Source: Thermostichus sp047461615
GTDB taxonomy: Bacteria > Cyanobacteriota > Cyanobacteriia > Thermostichales > Thermostichaceae
NCBI RefSeq assembly: GCF_047461615.1
Contig: NZ_JANSHI010000001.1
Location: 124,001 to 188,000 of the forward strand
Direction of reading: 5' to 3'
Length of the DNA stretch: 64,000 nt
Made by a program: the position numbers and the translations under genes. A model generated the notes under the pieces. The model saw nothing but the letters and a program-made list of their open reading frames with translations. It had not been told where the DNA came from and searched no databases. This document shows, one piece after another, positions 16,320 through 25,193 of this stretch (the stretch's first letter is position 1; the number at the start of each line of letters is the position of its first letter).

Positions 16320-17732
16320 ATGTCCAAGGATTCTGCCCCGCTGGCGCGGTGGCTTTCCCCCCTGCGGCGCTATCTGCGCCATGAACTGCTGCCGCTGCTG
16401 GTGGATTTGCGGCTAGCCATTGGCCTTCTCTTGGCAATTGCTGTTTTCAGTGCCATCGGCACGGTCATCGAGCAAGAGGAAACGGTGGCCTTCTATCAGG
16501 CCCACTACCCTGAGCAGCCGGCCCTGTTTGGCTTTCTCACCTGGCGGCTGATCCTCAAGCTGGGGCTGGATCACGTCTATCGCACCCCTTGGTTTCTGGC
16601 TCTTTTGATCCTACTTGGCAGCAGCCTGGCTGCCTGTTCTCTCACGCGCCAATGGCCGATGCTCAAGGCGGCCCGTCGCTGGAGCTACCTCACCCGCCCC
16701 CCTTCCTTCCAGCGGCTGCCCTTTTGGACCTATCTGCCCAAGCAATCCCTGCAAGGATTGCCGCAGCGGCTGCGCCAAGGGGGCTACGCTGTGTTTCAGG
16801 AGGGATCCTGCCTCTACGCCCGCAAGGGGTTGATTGGGCGGTTCGGCCCCATCTTGGTGCATGCTAGCCTGCTGCTCATCCTGTTGGGGGCCATCTGGGG
16901 CAGCCTTGCTGGCTTCAAGGCCCAGGAGCTGATTCCCAGCGGCGGGGTTGCCGCCATCGAACACATCACCGGCGCAGGGGATCTGGCTCGTCTGCCCACC
17001 TGGCAGATTCGGGTCAACCGCTTCTGGATTGACTATGCTCCCGACGGGCGGGTGAAGCAGTTTTATTCTGACCTCTCCATTCTGGAGGGGGGCCAGGAGG
17101 TCAAACGCCAGACCATCTCTGTCAACCATCCCCTCTCCTACCAGGGTGTGACCCTCTACCAGGCCGACTGGAGCATCGATAGCATCCGCATCCGCCTCAA
17201 CAACAGCCCCCCCTTCCAGATCCCAGTGGTGCGGGTGCCCAACCAGGCGGGCAACAAGCTCTGGGGCGCTTTTATCCCCACTCGGCCAAATCTTAGCGAG
17301 GGCCTGACGCTGTTACTGCCGGATCTGCAGGGGACAGCTCTCCTCTACGACGCCGAGGGCCAGTGGATAGGATCCCTGCGCCAGGGCATGAGTCTAGCTC
17401 TCGACGAAGTTGCCCCGCAGCGCTTCCCCAACCGCCTCACCCTGCACCTGGATGAGGTTATCGGTGCAACCGGCCTGCAGATTAAATCGGATCCAGGGAT
17501 CCCCCTTGTCTACCTTGGGTTTGGGCTGCTGATGCTGGGAGTGGTGATGAGCTATTTCAGCTACAGCCAGGTTTGGGCCCTGGAGACGGAGGCAGGACTC
17601 TACCTAGGGGGCAAAACCAACCGCGCCCTAGTGACCTTCGAGCAGGAGTTTGCCCGCCTGGTGGAGCAGCAAAGGCTTGCCTCCTCCCCTTCTGGGGAGA
17701 AAGAGTCTCGCCCTGCCGAGGCCAGCCTCTAG
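16320..17732 (+). CDS. ccs1: Cytochrome c biogenesis protein Ccs1 (ResB family)
   Basis: A 470-aa ResB-type component of system II cytochrome c assembly, working with CcsA at the lumenal face of the thylakoid membrane. The three N-terminal helices include LRLAIGLLLAIAVFSAIGTVIEQ (first helix) and FLALLILLGSSLAAC. After a segment with the conserved heme-handling His in GPILVHASLLLILLGAIWG comes a large soluble lumenal domain (~residues 210-400), then the last helix (LGFGLLMLGVVMSYFSYSQVWA). The start was set at ATG 16320 after GGGGAGC; upstream frame extension overlaps ccdA and is not credible. ccsA is not in the window. Confidence 0.92.
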   Translation: MSKDSAPLARWLSPLRRYLRHELLPLLVDLRLAIGLLLAIAVFSAIGTVIEQEETVAFYQAHYPEQPALFGFLTWRLILKLGLDHVYRTPWFLALLILLGSSLAACSLTRQWPMLKAARRWSYLTRPPSFQRLPFWTYLPKQSLQGLPQRLRQGGYAVFQEGSCLYARKGLIGRFGPILVHASLLLILLGAIWGSLAGFKAQELIPSGGVAAIEHITGAGDLARLPTWQIRVNRFWIDYAPDGRVKQFYSDLSILEGGQEVKRQTISVNHPLSYQGVTLYQADWSIDSIRIRLNNSPPFQIPVVRVPNQAGNKLWGAFIPTRPNLSEGLTLLLPDLQGTALLYDAEGQWIGSLRQGMSLALDEVAPQRFPNRLTLHLDEVIGATGLQIKSDPGIPLVYLGFGLLMLGVVMSYFSYSQVWALETEAGLYLGGKTNRALVTFEQEFARLVEQQRLASSPSGEKESRPAEASL

Positions 17733-17766
17733 GCTCTCTGCCTACAAAAGAAGTCTTGGGGCAACT

Positions 17767-18921
17767 ATGGCTTTTTCTCCTGCGCTGGCGGCTTTTCTTT
17801 CCAGCCAAGCCACTGCTATCCCCATCCAAACTCCCTCGACCGTTGCGGAACTGGCTCAAATCCTCAGGGAGTGCCAGGGGCGGAAGGTGCTGCCGCTGGG
17901 GCAGGGGAGCAAGTGGGGATGGGCCCCTTGCCTGGAAACAGTGGATCTCATCCTCTCCACCCGGGGGCTGCGCCGCCTCATTGACCATGCGGCTGCCGAC
18001 CTGACCGTAACAGTAGAGGCCGGCATGACCTTGGCGGAGCTGCAGCAGATCTTGGCCGAGCAAAAGCAATGGTGGCCGGTGGATCCCCTTTACCCTGACT
18101 GGGCCACAGTGGGCGGCATTATCGCCACCGCCGATACGGGCTCGCTGCGCTGGCGCTACGGCAGCATTGGCGACCTCGTGCTGGGCATCACCTGGGTGCG
18201 GGCCGACGGGGAGGTGGCTAAAGCAGGGGGACGGGTGGTTAAGAACGTAGCCGGTTACAACCTGACGAGGTTGTTTACTGGATCCCTGGGCAGTTTGGGG
18301 ATCCTGACGCAGGTAACCCTGCGGCTCTATCCTTTGCCGGCGGCCCAAGCAACCTTGCTGGCCACAGGAGCCCTGGCCGACTTGGAGGTCCTGGCTCGGC
18401 AGGTGCTGAATGCGCCGGTCAGCCCAGCGGGGGTGGATCTCTGGCTAAGGGGGGAGGGATCCCAGCTCTGGATCCACTTCCACGGCTCGGAGCGGGTAGT
18501 TGCCCAACAGACGGCTCTGGTGCAGCGGCTAGCTCCTGCGGGATTGAGCTGGCAAGAGGTAAGGCCTGGGGCTCCGCCTCTGCCCTTGCCCCGTTCGGGG
18601 ATGGTGTTGGCCAAGTTTGGCTGCCCGCCCAGCCAAAGCCTGGCAACTCTGGAGCAGTTCCAATCCCTTTTCCCTAGCGCCCAGGTGCAACTGCACCGCG
18701 GCTGCGGATTGGGGCGAGCCTGGATCCCTCAGCCTGAGGAGGGATCCCTGCTGCAACTGCAGCGCCATCTCCAGGCTGCGGGAGGGTTTCTTGTGCTCTT
18801 GGAGGCGCCGCCGGCTCTAAAAACCGCCCTAGCCCCCAACTTTGGCCCGACAGCAACCTTGATGCAGAGGCTGAAGCAGCAGTTTGACCCGGCTGGAATT
18901 TTCGGCCCCCGTTTAGTCTAA
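17767..18921 (+). CDS. glcE: FAD-binding glycolate dehydrogenase subunit GlcE-type
   Basis: A 384-aa FAD/FMN-binding oxidase family protein. The PCMH-type FAD domain occupies residues ~15-200: VLPLGQGSKWGW, TVTVEAGMTLAELQQIL, TVGGIIATADTGSLRWRYGS and GGRVVKNVAGYNLTRLFTGSLG, the last a strong GlcE/GlcD signature. In glycolate metabolism GlcE works with GlcD and the Fe-S protein GlcF, oxidising photorespiratory glycolate to glyoxylate; those partners are not here. It ends 4 bases before the convergent FAD oxidoreductase. ATG 17767 gives a normal N-terminus; a longer in-frame extension into ccs1 is not credible. Confidence 0.87.
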   Translation: MAFSPALAAFLSSQATAIPIQTPSTVAELAQILRECQGRKVLPLGQGSKWGWAPCLETVDLILSTRGLRRLIDHAAADLTVTVEAGMTLAELQQILAEQKQWWPVDPLYPDWATVGGIIATADTGSLRWRYGSIGDLVLGITWVRADGEVAKAGGRVVKNVAGYNLTRLFTGSLGSLGILTQVTLRLYPLPAAQATLLATGALADLEVLARQVLNAPVSPAGVDLWLRGEGSQLWIHFHGSERVVAQQTALVQRLAPAGLSWQEVRPGAPPLPLPRSGMVLAKFGCPPSQSLATLEQFQSLFPSAQVQLHRGCGLGRAWIPQPEEGSLLQLQRHLQAAGGFLVLLEAPPALKTALAPNFGPTATLMQRLKQQFDPAGIFGPRLV

Positions 18922-18925
18922 CTGC

Positions 18926-20041
18926 TTAGGAGCGCCCTCCCATTCCCAACATCTCCAGCAAGGTTCTAGCAGCATCTTGGCCAGAGAGCCAGGCCCCTTC
19001 TACGCGACCTCCAGCGCACCAATCGCCAGCGCACACCAGGGGGAGTCTCTTGCCGGAACCCGTAGGAACGTAGGTGCCAAGGCTGGCTAGACCTATCGCC
19101 TCCCCAGGAAGAGCGTAGCGCCAGCGGTGAACCTGGATCCACTGCGGCGAGGCCAGCCAGGATCCCAAGCGCTGGGCAGCATGGGCCAGCAGCTCTCGAC
19201 CGGCCTTTTCCAGCTCCTCAGGCGCCGCCTCGAGATACAGCGACGACCACTCCGCTCCCCCGTGCAAAACCACCAGCGGCGGCAGGGGCTGGGGCCGCTT
19301 GCTGCTGTCTAGGGCCACCCAAGCCAATAGGGGATCGTCCAAACCCTTGATCCCTTTCCAGGGGGGCAGCGGCGTGTCTTCGGCGTAGCTAGCCAACACG
19401 GCAACGCAAGGCTGGTAGGCAGCGGATTCCAGAAGGGATAACAGGTTGTCCCCAGGAGCAATCTTTCCTCGCAGCAAAGGCAGCAACTGGGGAGCGGGGA
19501 TGGCCATCACCAGGGCCGCAGCCTCGTAGCACTGGCCATCTTCGGCTTGCACTTGCCAACTGGTTGGCTGGGGCTCGAGGCCCACTACCCGAGTTTGGGT
19601 GTAAACCGCTAGGGGAGCAGCTAGCTGCTTAGCCAGCGCCGTCATGCCCTGGGGAGAGACATAGCGCGGCTTCTGGTCGTTGGCATTTTCTAGGTGCAGC
19701 CCTTCCTGATCCAGCAGATGCAAGGAACGGGTCCACTCCCTCAGCAGTCCTAGGCCCAGGAGCTCCCTGACCCAGCGATAGAAGCCATCGGAATCGGCAG
19801 TCAGGTACTGCGCTCCGTGATCTACGGGCACTGTCTGTCCAGCGTGCTGAACCCGTCGAGTGGCCATGCGCCCGCCAAGGCCTGCCGATTTCTCCAGTAC
19901 CAGAACCTGCAGCCCTGCCCGCAACAGTTGCCGTGCGCAGGTTAAGCCGGCCACCCCTGCTCCGACAACAATGACATCCGCTGACTTCCGGTCAGCCAGC
20001 GCAGGCGACGGCCCTGCCTCTGGGGGATTTGCGTCCGACAT
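18926..20041 (-). CDS. NAD(P)/FAD-dependent oxidoreductase, renalase/amine oxidase-like
   Basis: A 371-aa flavoprotein. The Rossmann FAD-binding motif is VIVVGAGVAGLTCARQLL, followed by the GG doublet LGGRMATRR and, at the C-terminus, the second FAD contact VCAGDWCAGGRVEGAWLSG. This architecture is that of renalase-like proteins widespread in cyanobacteria. The substrate is unknown. Residue HGAQYLTA is typical of the family. It converges on glcE with a 4-base gap; no functional link is implied. Confidence 0.85.
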   Translation of the reverse strand: MSDANPPEAGPSPALADRKSADVIVVGAGVAGLTCARQLLRAGLQVLVLEKSAGLGGRMATRRVQHAGQTVPVDHGAQYLTADSDGFYRWVRELLGLGLLREWTRSLHLLDQEGLHLENANDQKPRYVSPQGMTALAKQLAAPLAVYTQTRVVGLEPQPTSWQVQAEDGQCYEAAALVMAIPAPQLLPLLRGKIAPGDNLLSLLESAAYQPCVAVLASYAEDTPLPPWKGIKGLDDPLLAWVALDSSKRPQPLPPLVVLHGGAEWSSLYLEAAPEELEKAGRELLAHAAQRLGSWLASPQWIQVHRWRYALPGEAIGLASLGTYVPTGSGKRLPLVCAGDWCAGGRVEGAWLSGQDAARTLLEMLGMGGRS

Positions 20042-20070
20042 ACAGGGAGTCTAGGAGCTGCCAACGGATC

Positions 20071-20217
20071 CTAGCTGTTGCTCTTGCCAAAGGGGTTGTT
20101 ACCCCTCTCGCCAAAGAGCTTGGCTTCCCCCTTGATGGCAGCCTTGATGATGTTGTAAGCGGCCCAGCTTACAGCTAAAACAACAGGAGCCAGAATGAGC
20201 AGGGGACGGAGATCCAT
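20071..20217 (-). CDS. psbY: Photosystem II protein PsbY (probable)
   Basis: A 48-aa single-span protein. It starts MDLRPLLILAPVVLAVSWAA and continues YNIIKAAIKGEAK, matching the PsbY pattern of MDxR, a hydrophobic helix with SWA, then N-I-x-x-A-A. PsbY is a peripheral one-helix subunit of photosystem II near cytochrome b559. The C-terminus (GERGNNPFGKSNS) is longer than the usual ~40 residues. An AAGG element sits 9 bases before ATG 20217; an in-frame ATG two codons upstream (20223) is an alternative. Identification is by pattern recall, so another one-helix photosystem protein cannot be fully excluded. Confidence 0.7.
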   Translation of the reverse strand: MDLRPLLILAPVVLAVSWAAYNIIKAAIKGEAKLFGERGNNPFGKSNS

Positions 20218-20400
20218 CTCCATAAGCCTTATCCTCTCCAAGGGCAACACAACCTACGTCCAGGATAAACCCAATTGACGTTCCCCCCAGCCCCCAAGGG
20301 CGGGGATGCTTTCAAGGGCGCGCTGGGCAACACCTCCTCTATGGCGCTGAAGCCTGCTTGCGCTCCTTGGGCCCTGGGCCTTAGCTGGCGGCAGCCTTGG

Positions 20401-20826
20401 TTAAGCCGGCTCCGCTTTTGACGCTAGGGATCCCTGCAGACGGATAAGCTCGATCGGCAGGCCATCGGGATCGGCAATGAAAGCCACCTCGTAGGTTTGA
20501 GACCCAATTTTCTGGCATTGAGGCGGCAACACCACGGTTAGGGGCCCTTGCGCTTGTAAATGCTCTAGGTAGGTGGCCAGGGATCCCCATTCGGGGCCCA
20601 CTTCAAAAGAGGGGTGGTAGTAGCCCACATAGTGGGGATCCCCAAAGGGATCGGGGGCAGGGTGGGGCTGGGGTACCTGAATCAGCTCCAGGCGGCCCCA
20701 GGGACCGCGCATCCAGCAGGCCAAAGTGATCCCGGCAGTGAACCGCTCTTCCACCTTAAAGCCCAGCCTCTCGTAGAAGGCCATGGAGCGGAAGATATCG
20801 GCAGTGCGAATTGAAAAGTGGTGCAT
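20401..20826 (-). CDS. VOC/glyoxalase-superfamily protein
   Basis: A 141-aa protein with the vicinal oxygen chelate fold. The first metal-ligand position is in MHHFSIRTADIFRSMAFYERLGF, and the C-terminal half ends with VAFIADPDGLPIELIRL, the usual last strand with its Glu ligand. The middle HYVGYYHPSFEV carries a His. It resembles lactoylglutathione lyase, but family members vary in substrate, so no reaction is assigned. ATG 20826 was chosen because the domain begins there; the frame continues upstream without a reason to use it. Confidence 0.8.
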   Translation of the reverse strand: MHHFSIRTADIFRSMAFYERLGFKVEERFTAGITLACWMRGPWGRLELIQVPQPHPAPDPFGDPHYVGYYHPSFEVGPEWGSLATYLEHLQAQGPLTVVLPPQCQKIGSQTYEVAFIADPDGLPIELIRLQGSLASKAEPA

Positions 20827-21018
20827 GGTCAGGAGTGTCCCCAGATCTGGAAACTGGAGTCTTAGGAGGAGGCCTAGCGAAAGCTGCCTAGTCAAGCGCA
20901 GGCAGACTTGCTACGCTCCAGAGAAGAGTCCCTGATTCTTGAGCAACTCTTACAGCACGCCCTAGCCCGCCAAAAGTGGGGGGCGCGATAGCTGCAGTCA
21001 GTCTTTTTAGACTTCATC

Positions 21019-23679
21019 ATGCCCAAGCTGGTCATTGTTGAATCTCCTACCAAAGCTCGTACCATCCGCAGCTTCTTGCCCGCCGACTATGAGGTGCAGG
21101 CCTCAATGGGACATGTGCGCGATCTGCCCGAGTCGGCTGCCGACATTCCCGAGGAGGTGAAGGATCAAGAGTGGAGCCGCCTAGGGGTCAATGTCCACGC
21201 TAACTTCGAGCCTCTCTACGTGATCCCCAAAGACAAAAGAAAGGTGGTCAAGGAGCTGAAGGAGGCGCTCAAGAAAGCAGATGAGCTGATCCTGGCCACC
21301 GACGAAGACCGGGAGGGAGAAAGCATCAGTTGGCACCTGCAACAGGTGTTGCAGCCCAAGGTGCCTACCCGCCGCATGGTGTTCCACGAGATCACCCGCG
21401 AGGCCATTCAGGAGGCCCTGCAAAATTGTCGCGAGGTGAACGAGCAGCTGGTGCGGGCCCAAGAGACCCGCCGCATCCTGGATCGCCTAGTGGGCTACAC
21501 TCTGTCGCCGCTGCTGTGGAAAAAGATTGGCCCCAAACTCTCAGCCGGGCGGGTGCAGTCGGTGGCGGTTAAGCTCTTGGTGGATCGGGAGCGGGAGCGG
21601 CGGGCCTTCAAGAAAGCCTTCTACTGGGATCTCCGAGCAGAGCTGCAGTCAAAGGGCGCTGGTTCGGCGACGGTTTTCCCGGCAGAGCTGGTGAGCCTGG
21701 GTGGCAAGCGGCTAGCCAGTGGACAAGACTTCGATCCCAGCACGGGGCAGCTGATAGCCGGGCGAGAGGTAGTGCTCTTGGATCAAGCCCAGGCGGAGTC
21801 CCTGCGGGAGCGCTTAGTGGGGAAAGTCTGGGTGGTCAGCTCTGTAGAAGAGCGCCCCTCCATCCGCAAGCCCGCCCCTCCCTTCACCACCTCCACGCTG
21901 CAACAAGAGGCCAACCGCAAGCTGCGCCTGTCAGCCCAGCAGACGATGCGCATTGCCCAAAAGCTCTACGAGGAGGGCTACATCACCTACATGCGCACCG
22001 ACTCGGTGCATTTGTCAGAGCAGGCCATCCGTGCTGCCCGCGCCTGCGTGGAGGCGATGTACGGCAGGGAGTACCTCAGCCCTGAGCCGCGGCAGTACAC
22101 CACTACAACCAAAGGGGCCCAAGAAGCCCACGAGGCCATTCGCCCTGCTGGCTCGGAGTTTCGCCTGCCCAGCCAAACCCCGCTCACGGGGCAGGAGCTG
22201 GCCCTCTACGACCTCATCTGGAAGCGTACCGTCGCTAGTCAAATGGCTGAGGCGCGGCAAACCCACACGGTTGTGCTCATTACGGTCGACGAGGCGGTTT
22301 TCCGGGCCAGCGGCAAGCGCATTGACTTCCCCGGCTTCTTCCGCGCCTACGTAGAGGGATCCGACGACCCAGAGGCGGCTTTGGAAGATCAAGAGGTGCA
22401 CCTGCCCCTGCTGCAGGTAGGGGAGCAAGTGGACTGCCTGCGGCTGGAGCCGGTGGTTCATGAAACCCAACCTCCGCCCCGCTACACCGAAGCCTCCCTG
22501 GTGAAGGTGTTGGAAAAGGAGGGCATTGGCCGGCCCAGCACCTATGCCACCATCCTGAGTACCATCCAGAGCCGGGGCTACGTGAGGTTGATGGGAAGCG
22601 CCCTTGTGCCCACCTACACGGCCTTTGCCGTTACCGAGCTGCTGGAAAAATACTTCCCCAACCTCGTCAACGTCCACTTCACTGCCGAGATGGAGCAAAC
22701 CCTGGACGACATCGCCTCCGGCCAGGCAGAGTGGCTGCCCTATTTGCGCCACTTCTTCCTGGGTGAGCAGGGCCTTGAGGGGCAAGTGAAGGCACGGGAG
22801 CTAGAAATTGACCCTAACCTGGCTCGCTCCATTCACCTAGAAAACCTGCCCGCCAAGATTGGTATTGGCCCCTACGGACCCTATGTGGTGGTCGAAACCG
22901 AAGCAGGAGAGGTACGTGCCAACCTACCTGAAGATATTCCCCCTGCCGACTTGACCCTTGAACACATCGAGGAGCTTATCCGGCGCAAGCAGGAAGGCCC
23001 CAAGCCCATCGCCTTCCACCCAGAGACCCAAGAGCCAATCTACGTGATCCCGCAGGGCCCCTATGGACCCTATGTCCAGTTGGGGGAAATTTCTGAGGAA
23101 AACCAAAAGCCTAAGCGCGTCTCCCTGCCCAAAGGGCTAAAGCCGGAGGACGTCACTCCAGAGATTGCCCTGGGGTTGCTCAGCCTACCCCGTACGTTGG
23201 GCGAACACCCCAAATCGGGGAAAAAGGTGCAGGCCGGTATTGGCCGCTTCGGCCCCTACGTGGCTTGCGACGGGGAGTTTCGCTCGCTGCCCCCCGATGA
23301 GAATGTCCTGACCATTAGCTTGGAGCGGGCCCTGGAGCTGTTGGCCCAGCCCAAAAAGAGCCGCAGTCGCGCCTCGGCCAAACCCTTAGGCGAGCTGGGA
23401 TCCCACCCCGAAGATGGCAAGCCCGTAACTCTCCACGACGGCCCCTATGGGCTCTACGTCAAGCACGGCAAAGTCAACGCCTCGCTGCCCAAAGATCTCT
23501 CCCCTGCAGCCGTGACCCTGGAGATGGCTCTGGAACTGCTGGCGGAAAAAGAGGGCAAGGCCCAGGCAAAAGCCAGCCGACCAGCGACGGCCAAGCGGGC
23601 CAAGAAGGCTGAAGCTGCTCCCCAGAAGCAACAATCCCCTCCCACCCTGCTGGAGGCTGTCTCCAAAGCTCGGGCTTGA
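21019..23679 (+). CDS. topA: DNA topoisomerase I (type IA)
   Basis: Relaxes negative supercoils. The 886-aa chain begins with the TOPRIM domain (KLVIVESPTKA; later ATDEDREGESISWH). The catalytic tyrosine is in YITYMRTDSVHLS near residue 323. In place of the C-terminal zinc ribbons of the E. coli enzyme there are four repeated modules of the topoisomerase C-terminal repeat type, marked by GPYGPYVVVE, GPYGPYVQLG, GRFGPYVACDG and GPYGLYVKHG. The extreme C-terminus is Lys/Ala-rich (KAKASRPATAKRAKKAE), probably DNA-contacting. The gene is monocistronic. Confidence 0.97.
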   Translation: MPKLVIVESPTKARTIRSFLPADYEVQASMGHVRDLPESAADIPEEVKDQEWSRLGVNVHANFEPLYVIPKDKRKVVKELKEALKKADELILATDEDREGESISWHLQQVLQPKVPTRRMVFHEITREAIQEALQNCREVNEQLVRAQETRRILDRLVGYTLSPLLWKKIGPKLSAGRVQSVAVKLLVDRERERRAFKKAFYWDLRAELQSKGAGSATVFPAELVSLGGKRLASGQDFDPSTGQLIAGREVVLLDQAQAESLRERLVGKVWVVSSVEERPSIRKPAPPFTTSTLQQEANRKLRLSAQQTMRIAQKLYEEGYITYMRTDSVHLSEQAIRAARACVEAMYGREYLSPEPRQYTTTTKGAQEAHEAIRPAGSEFRLPSQTPLTGQELALYDLIWKRTVASQMAEARQTHTVVLITVDEAVFRASGKRIDFPGFFRAYVEGSDDPEAALEDQEVHLPLLQVGEQVDCLRLEPVVHETQPPPRYTEASLVKVLEKEGIGRPSTYATILSTIQSRGYVRLMGSALVPTYTAFAVTELLEKYFPNLVNVHFTAEMEQTLDDIASGQAEWLPYLRHFFLGEQGLEGQVKARELEIDPNLARSIHLENLPAKIGIGPYGPYVVVETEAGEVRANLPEDIPPADLTLEHIEELIRRKQEGPKPIAFHPETQEPIYVIPQGPYGPYVQLGEISEENQKPKRVSLPKGLKPEDVTPEIALGLLSLPRTLGEHPKSGKKVQAGIGRFGPYVACDGEFRSLPPDENVLTISLERALELLAQPKKSRSRASAKPLGELGSHPEDGKPVTLHDGPYGLYVKHGKVNASLPKDLSPAAVTLEMALELLAEKEGKAQAKASRPATAKRAKKAEAAPQKQQSPPTLLEAVSKARA

Positions 23680-23732
23680 GCGGTGGGGGTAGGGGCAACT
23701 TGCTGGCTAACTCGGCTTGTTCTGCAAGGAAA

Positions 23733-24083
23733 CTAAGCAGCTTGTTCAAAAATGCTCCGAACCAAACTGCCAATGATGGAGAGAGCAATTGCCCCAACCA
23801 GTGCCCAGCCAAAGTTGTCAACCTTGAAGGCGTCACCGGCAAGCTTGTCGGCAATGAGCAAGCAAATGGCGTTCAAAATTAGGGAAAACAGACCAAAAGT
23901 GAAGATCGTAAGCGGTAGGGTAATCAACTGCAGGAGTGGCTTCACCAAGCTATTTACCAAACCAATGGCTAGCGCCGCTACCAAGGCACCTCCAAACCCG
24001 GAGACGTGGATCCCAGGCAAGAGCCAAGCCAAAATCATCACGCTCAAGGCTGACATCAGCCAGGTGGCTAAAAGAGCTGCCAT
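23733..24083 (-). CDS. YvlD/phage-holin-family (DUF360) membrane protein
   Basis: A 116-aa protein of four hydrophobic segments: LMSALSVMILAWLLPGIHV, GALVAALAIGLVNSLVKPLL, LPLTIFTFGLFSLILNAICLL and WALVGAIALSIIGSLVRSIF. The I-x-V-x-G-F and N-x-x-x-K-P-x-L pattern is the mark of the DUF360/YvlD family, often annotated as phage holin family, although it is chromosomal and not a lysis gene. Its function is unknown. It lies upstream of the bolA-grx pair's end on the same strand. Confidence 0.85.
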   Translation of the reverse strand: MAALLATWLMSALSVMILAWLLPGIHVSGFGGALVAALAIGLVNSLVKPLLQLITLPLTIFTFGLFSLILNAICLLIADKLAGDAFKVDNFGWALVGAIALSIIGSLVRSIFEQAA

Positions 24084-24122
24084 ACCTTCTCCCTTCCCTC
24101 GCTGGGGTAGCCGTTTCGCCCT

Positions 24123-24425
24123 CTATGCTATTTCAATGTGAGACATCTCGGAGGCCGGCAGCTCCTCGGGACTGTACGTTTGCAGGGCCAAGGCATGGAT
24201 GCTCTGCCCCATCTGCTCGGCTAGGGCGGCGTACACTAGGCGATGGCGCTGCAAAAGCGTTTTGCCAGTAAAAAGAGGCGACACCACCTGTACGCGGTAG
24301 TGTCCTCCCGCTCCCTGGTGCCGTCCCCTATGGCCAGCATGGCGGTGCGACTCGTCCTCCACGTGGACGTAGAGAGCTTGCAGCTTTTCAGCCAGGAGCT
24401 GCCGCAGGCCATCCAAGGTGAGCAT
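24123..24425 (-). CDS. bolA: BolA family protein
   Basis: A 100-aa BolA-fold protein. The family signature is in HYRVQVVSPLFTGKTLLQRHRLVYAALAEQM, including the invariant His of the RHRLVY motif. The C-terminal half has IHALALQTYSPEE. It lies 14 bases downstream of the monothiol glutaredoxin gene on the same strand; BolA proteins bind CGFS glutaredoxins through a shared [2Fe-2S] cluster, so the pair probably acts together in iron or redox sensing. The central HRHAGHRGRHQGAGGH segment is unusually His-rich for a BolA loop. ATG 24425 was chosen as the natural N-terminus MLTLDGL. Confidence 0.9.
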   Translation of the reverse strand: MLTLDGLRQLLAEKLQALYVHVEDESHRHAGHRGRHQGAGGHYRVQVVSPLFTGKTLLQRHRLVYAALAEQMGQSIHALALQTYSPEELPASEMSHIEIA

Positions 24426-24439
24426 GGGATCCCTCAAGG

Positions 24440-24775
24440 TTAAGGATCAGCCTTGGCAAAGGCGGCTTCCACCAGGGGGCGCAGCTCGTTGCGGGCATGC
24501 ATCTCCTGGAGAATGTCACAGCCGCCAATGAACTCCCCGTTGATATAGATTTGTGGGAAGGTTGGCCAGTTGGAAAACTCTTTGATCCCTTGCCGAATTT
24601 CCGGATCCTCGAGCACGTTAATAGCTGTGTAGGGGAAGCCCAAGCTGTCCAAAATGCGCACAGCTGTGTAGGAAAACCCACACATGGGCATTTCCGGGGT
24701 GCCCTTCATGTAAATCAGCACCTTGTGGGTGCGAATTTGCTCGCGGATTTTCTCTTCCAAAAGAGGGTCTAGCAT
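24440..24775 (-). CDS. grxD: Monothiol glutaredoxin (CGFS type, Grx4/GrxD)
   Basis: A 111-aa [2Fe-2S]-binding glutaredoxin. The active-site motif CGFS occurs in KGTPEMPMCGFSYTAVRIL, with the glutathione-binding TFPQIYINGEFIGGCDI downstream. The length fits single-domain Grx4. It delivers or stores iron-sulfur clusters and partners BolA, whose gene follows. The frame extends 12 codons upstream, but ATG 24775 (MLDPLLEEKI) matches the family start. The region upstream is the IS605-like relic. Confidence 0.94.
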   Translation of the reverse strand: MLDPLLEEKIREQIRTHKVLIYMKGTPEMPMCGFSYTAVRILDSLGFPYTAINVLEDPEIRQGIKEFSNWPTFPQIYINGEFIGGCDILQEMHARNELRPLVEAAFAKADP

Positions 24776-24832
24776 AGCCGCCTGCAAGTTAAGCACTAGC
24801 CGTGATCTCATTTTCGTTCACTTCTAGGTGGC

Positions 24833-25095
24833 TTGACATTCTCCTGCCCTTTAGGGCAGGGATTCTTTCTCAGGCAGCAGGATGCTTCCTACTGGCTGAG
24901 CTACATAGAGCATGAGGCTTAAACCTCAACCCTATGGGGGATGCCGTAGCCCCAACTACTGGGCCTAAGCCCAGATACGTTTAGCTGTGCGCTGCACCCT
25001 CCTATGAATGGGTGGAGCAATTCTCGCATTCTAGCAAAAGCCGCCCTCTCGCGCTCTTCGGGCCGGAGGCCTTAAGGGCGGGGCTTGAACCCAGT
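24833..25095. mobile_element. IS200/IS605-like relic without transposase (MITE-like)
   Basis: About 260 bases with no gene and with strong fold-back structure. One end has CCTGCCCTTTAGGGCAGG (24843-24860), preceded by CTTGACATTCT. The other has CCGCCCT (25041-25047) pairing with AGGGCGG (25075-25081), followed by GGCTTGAACCCA. These resemble the terminal hairpins that flank tnpB elements in cyanobacteria. Inside are smaller hairpins: GAGG/CCTC (24914-24927) and CTGGGC/GCCCAG (24959-24974). No tnpA or tnpB remains between them. The IS assignment is from recall of end sequences, not a search. Confidence 0.55.
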
Positions 25096-25193
25096 TTTCT
25101 TGGTCAACAGGTGTAGGCTGCCAGGGATCCCTCCCACTGGCAACAAAAAGTGCTAGAAGGGGAGAAGTGGAGGTTCCCTATCGGAGACCGTTC

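Noticed and set aside
17557..18348. Minus-strand frame across ccs1 and glcE
   Set aside because: It overlaps two well-supported genes and has no conserved motif.
22015..22785. Minus-strand frame within topA
   Set aside because: Antisense shadow of the topoisomerase core.
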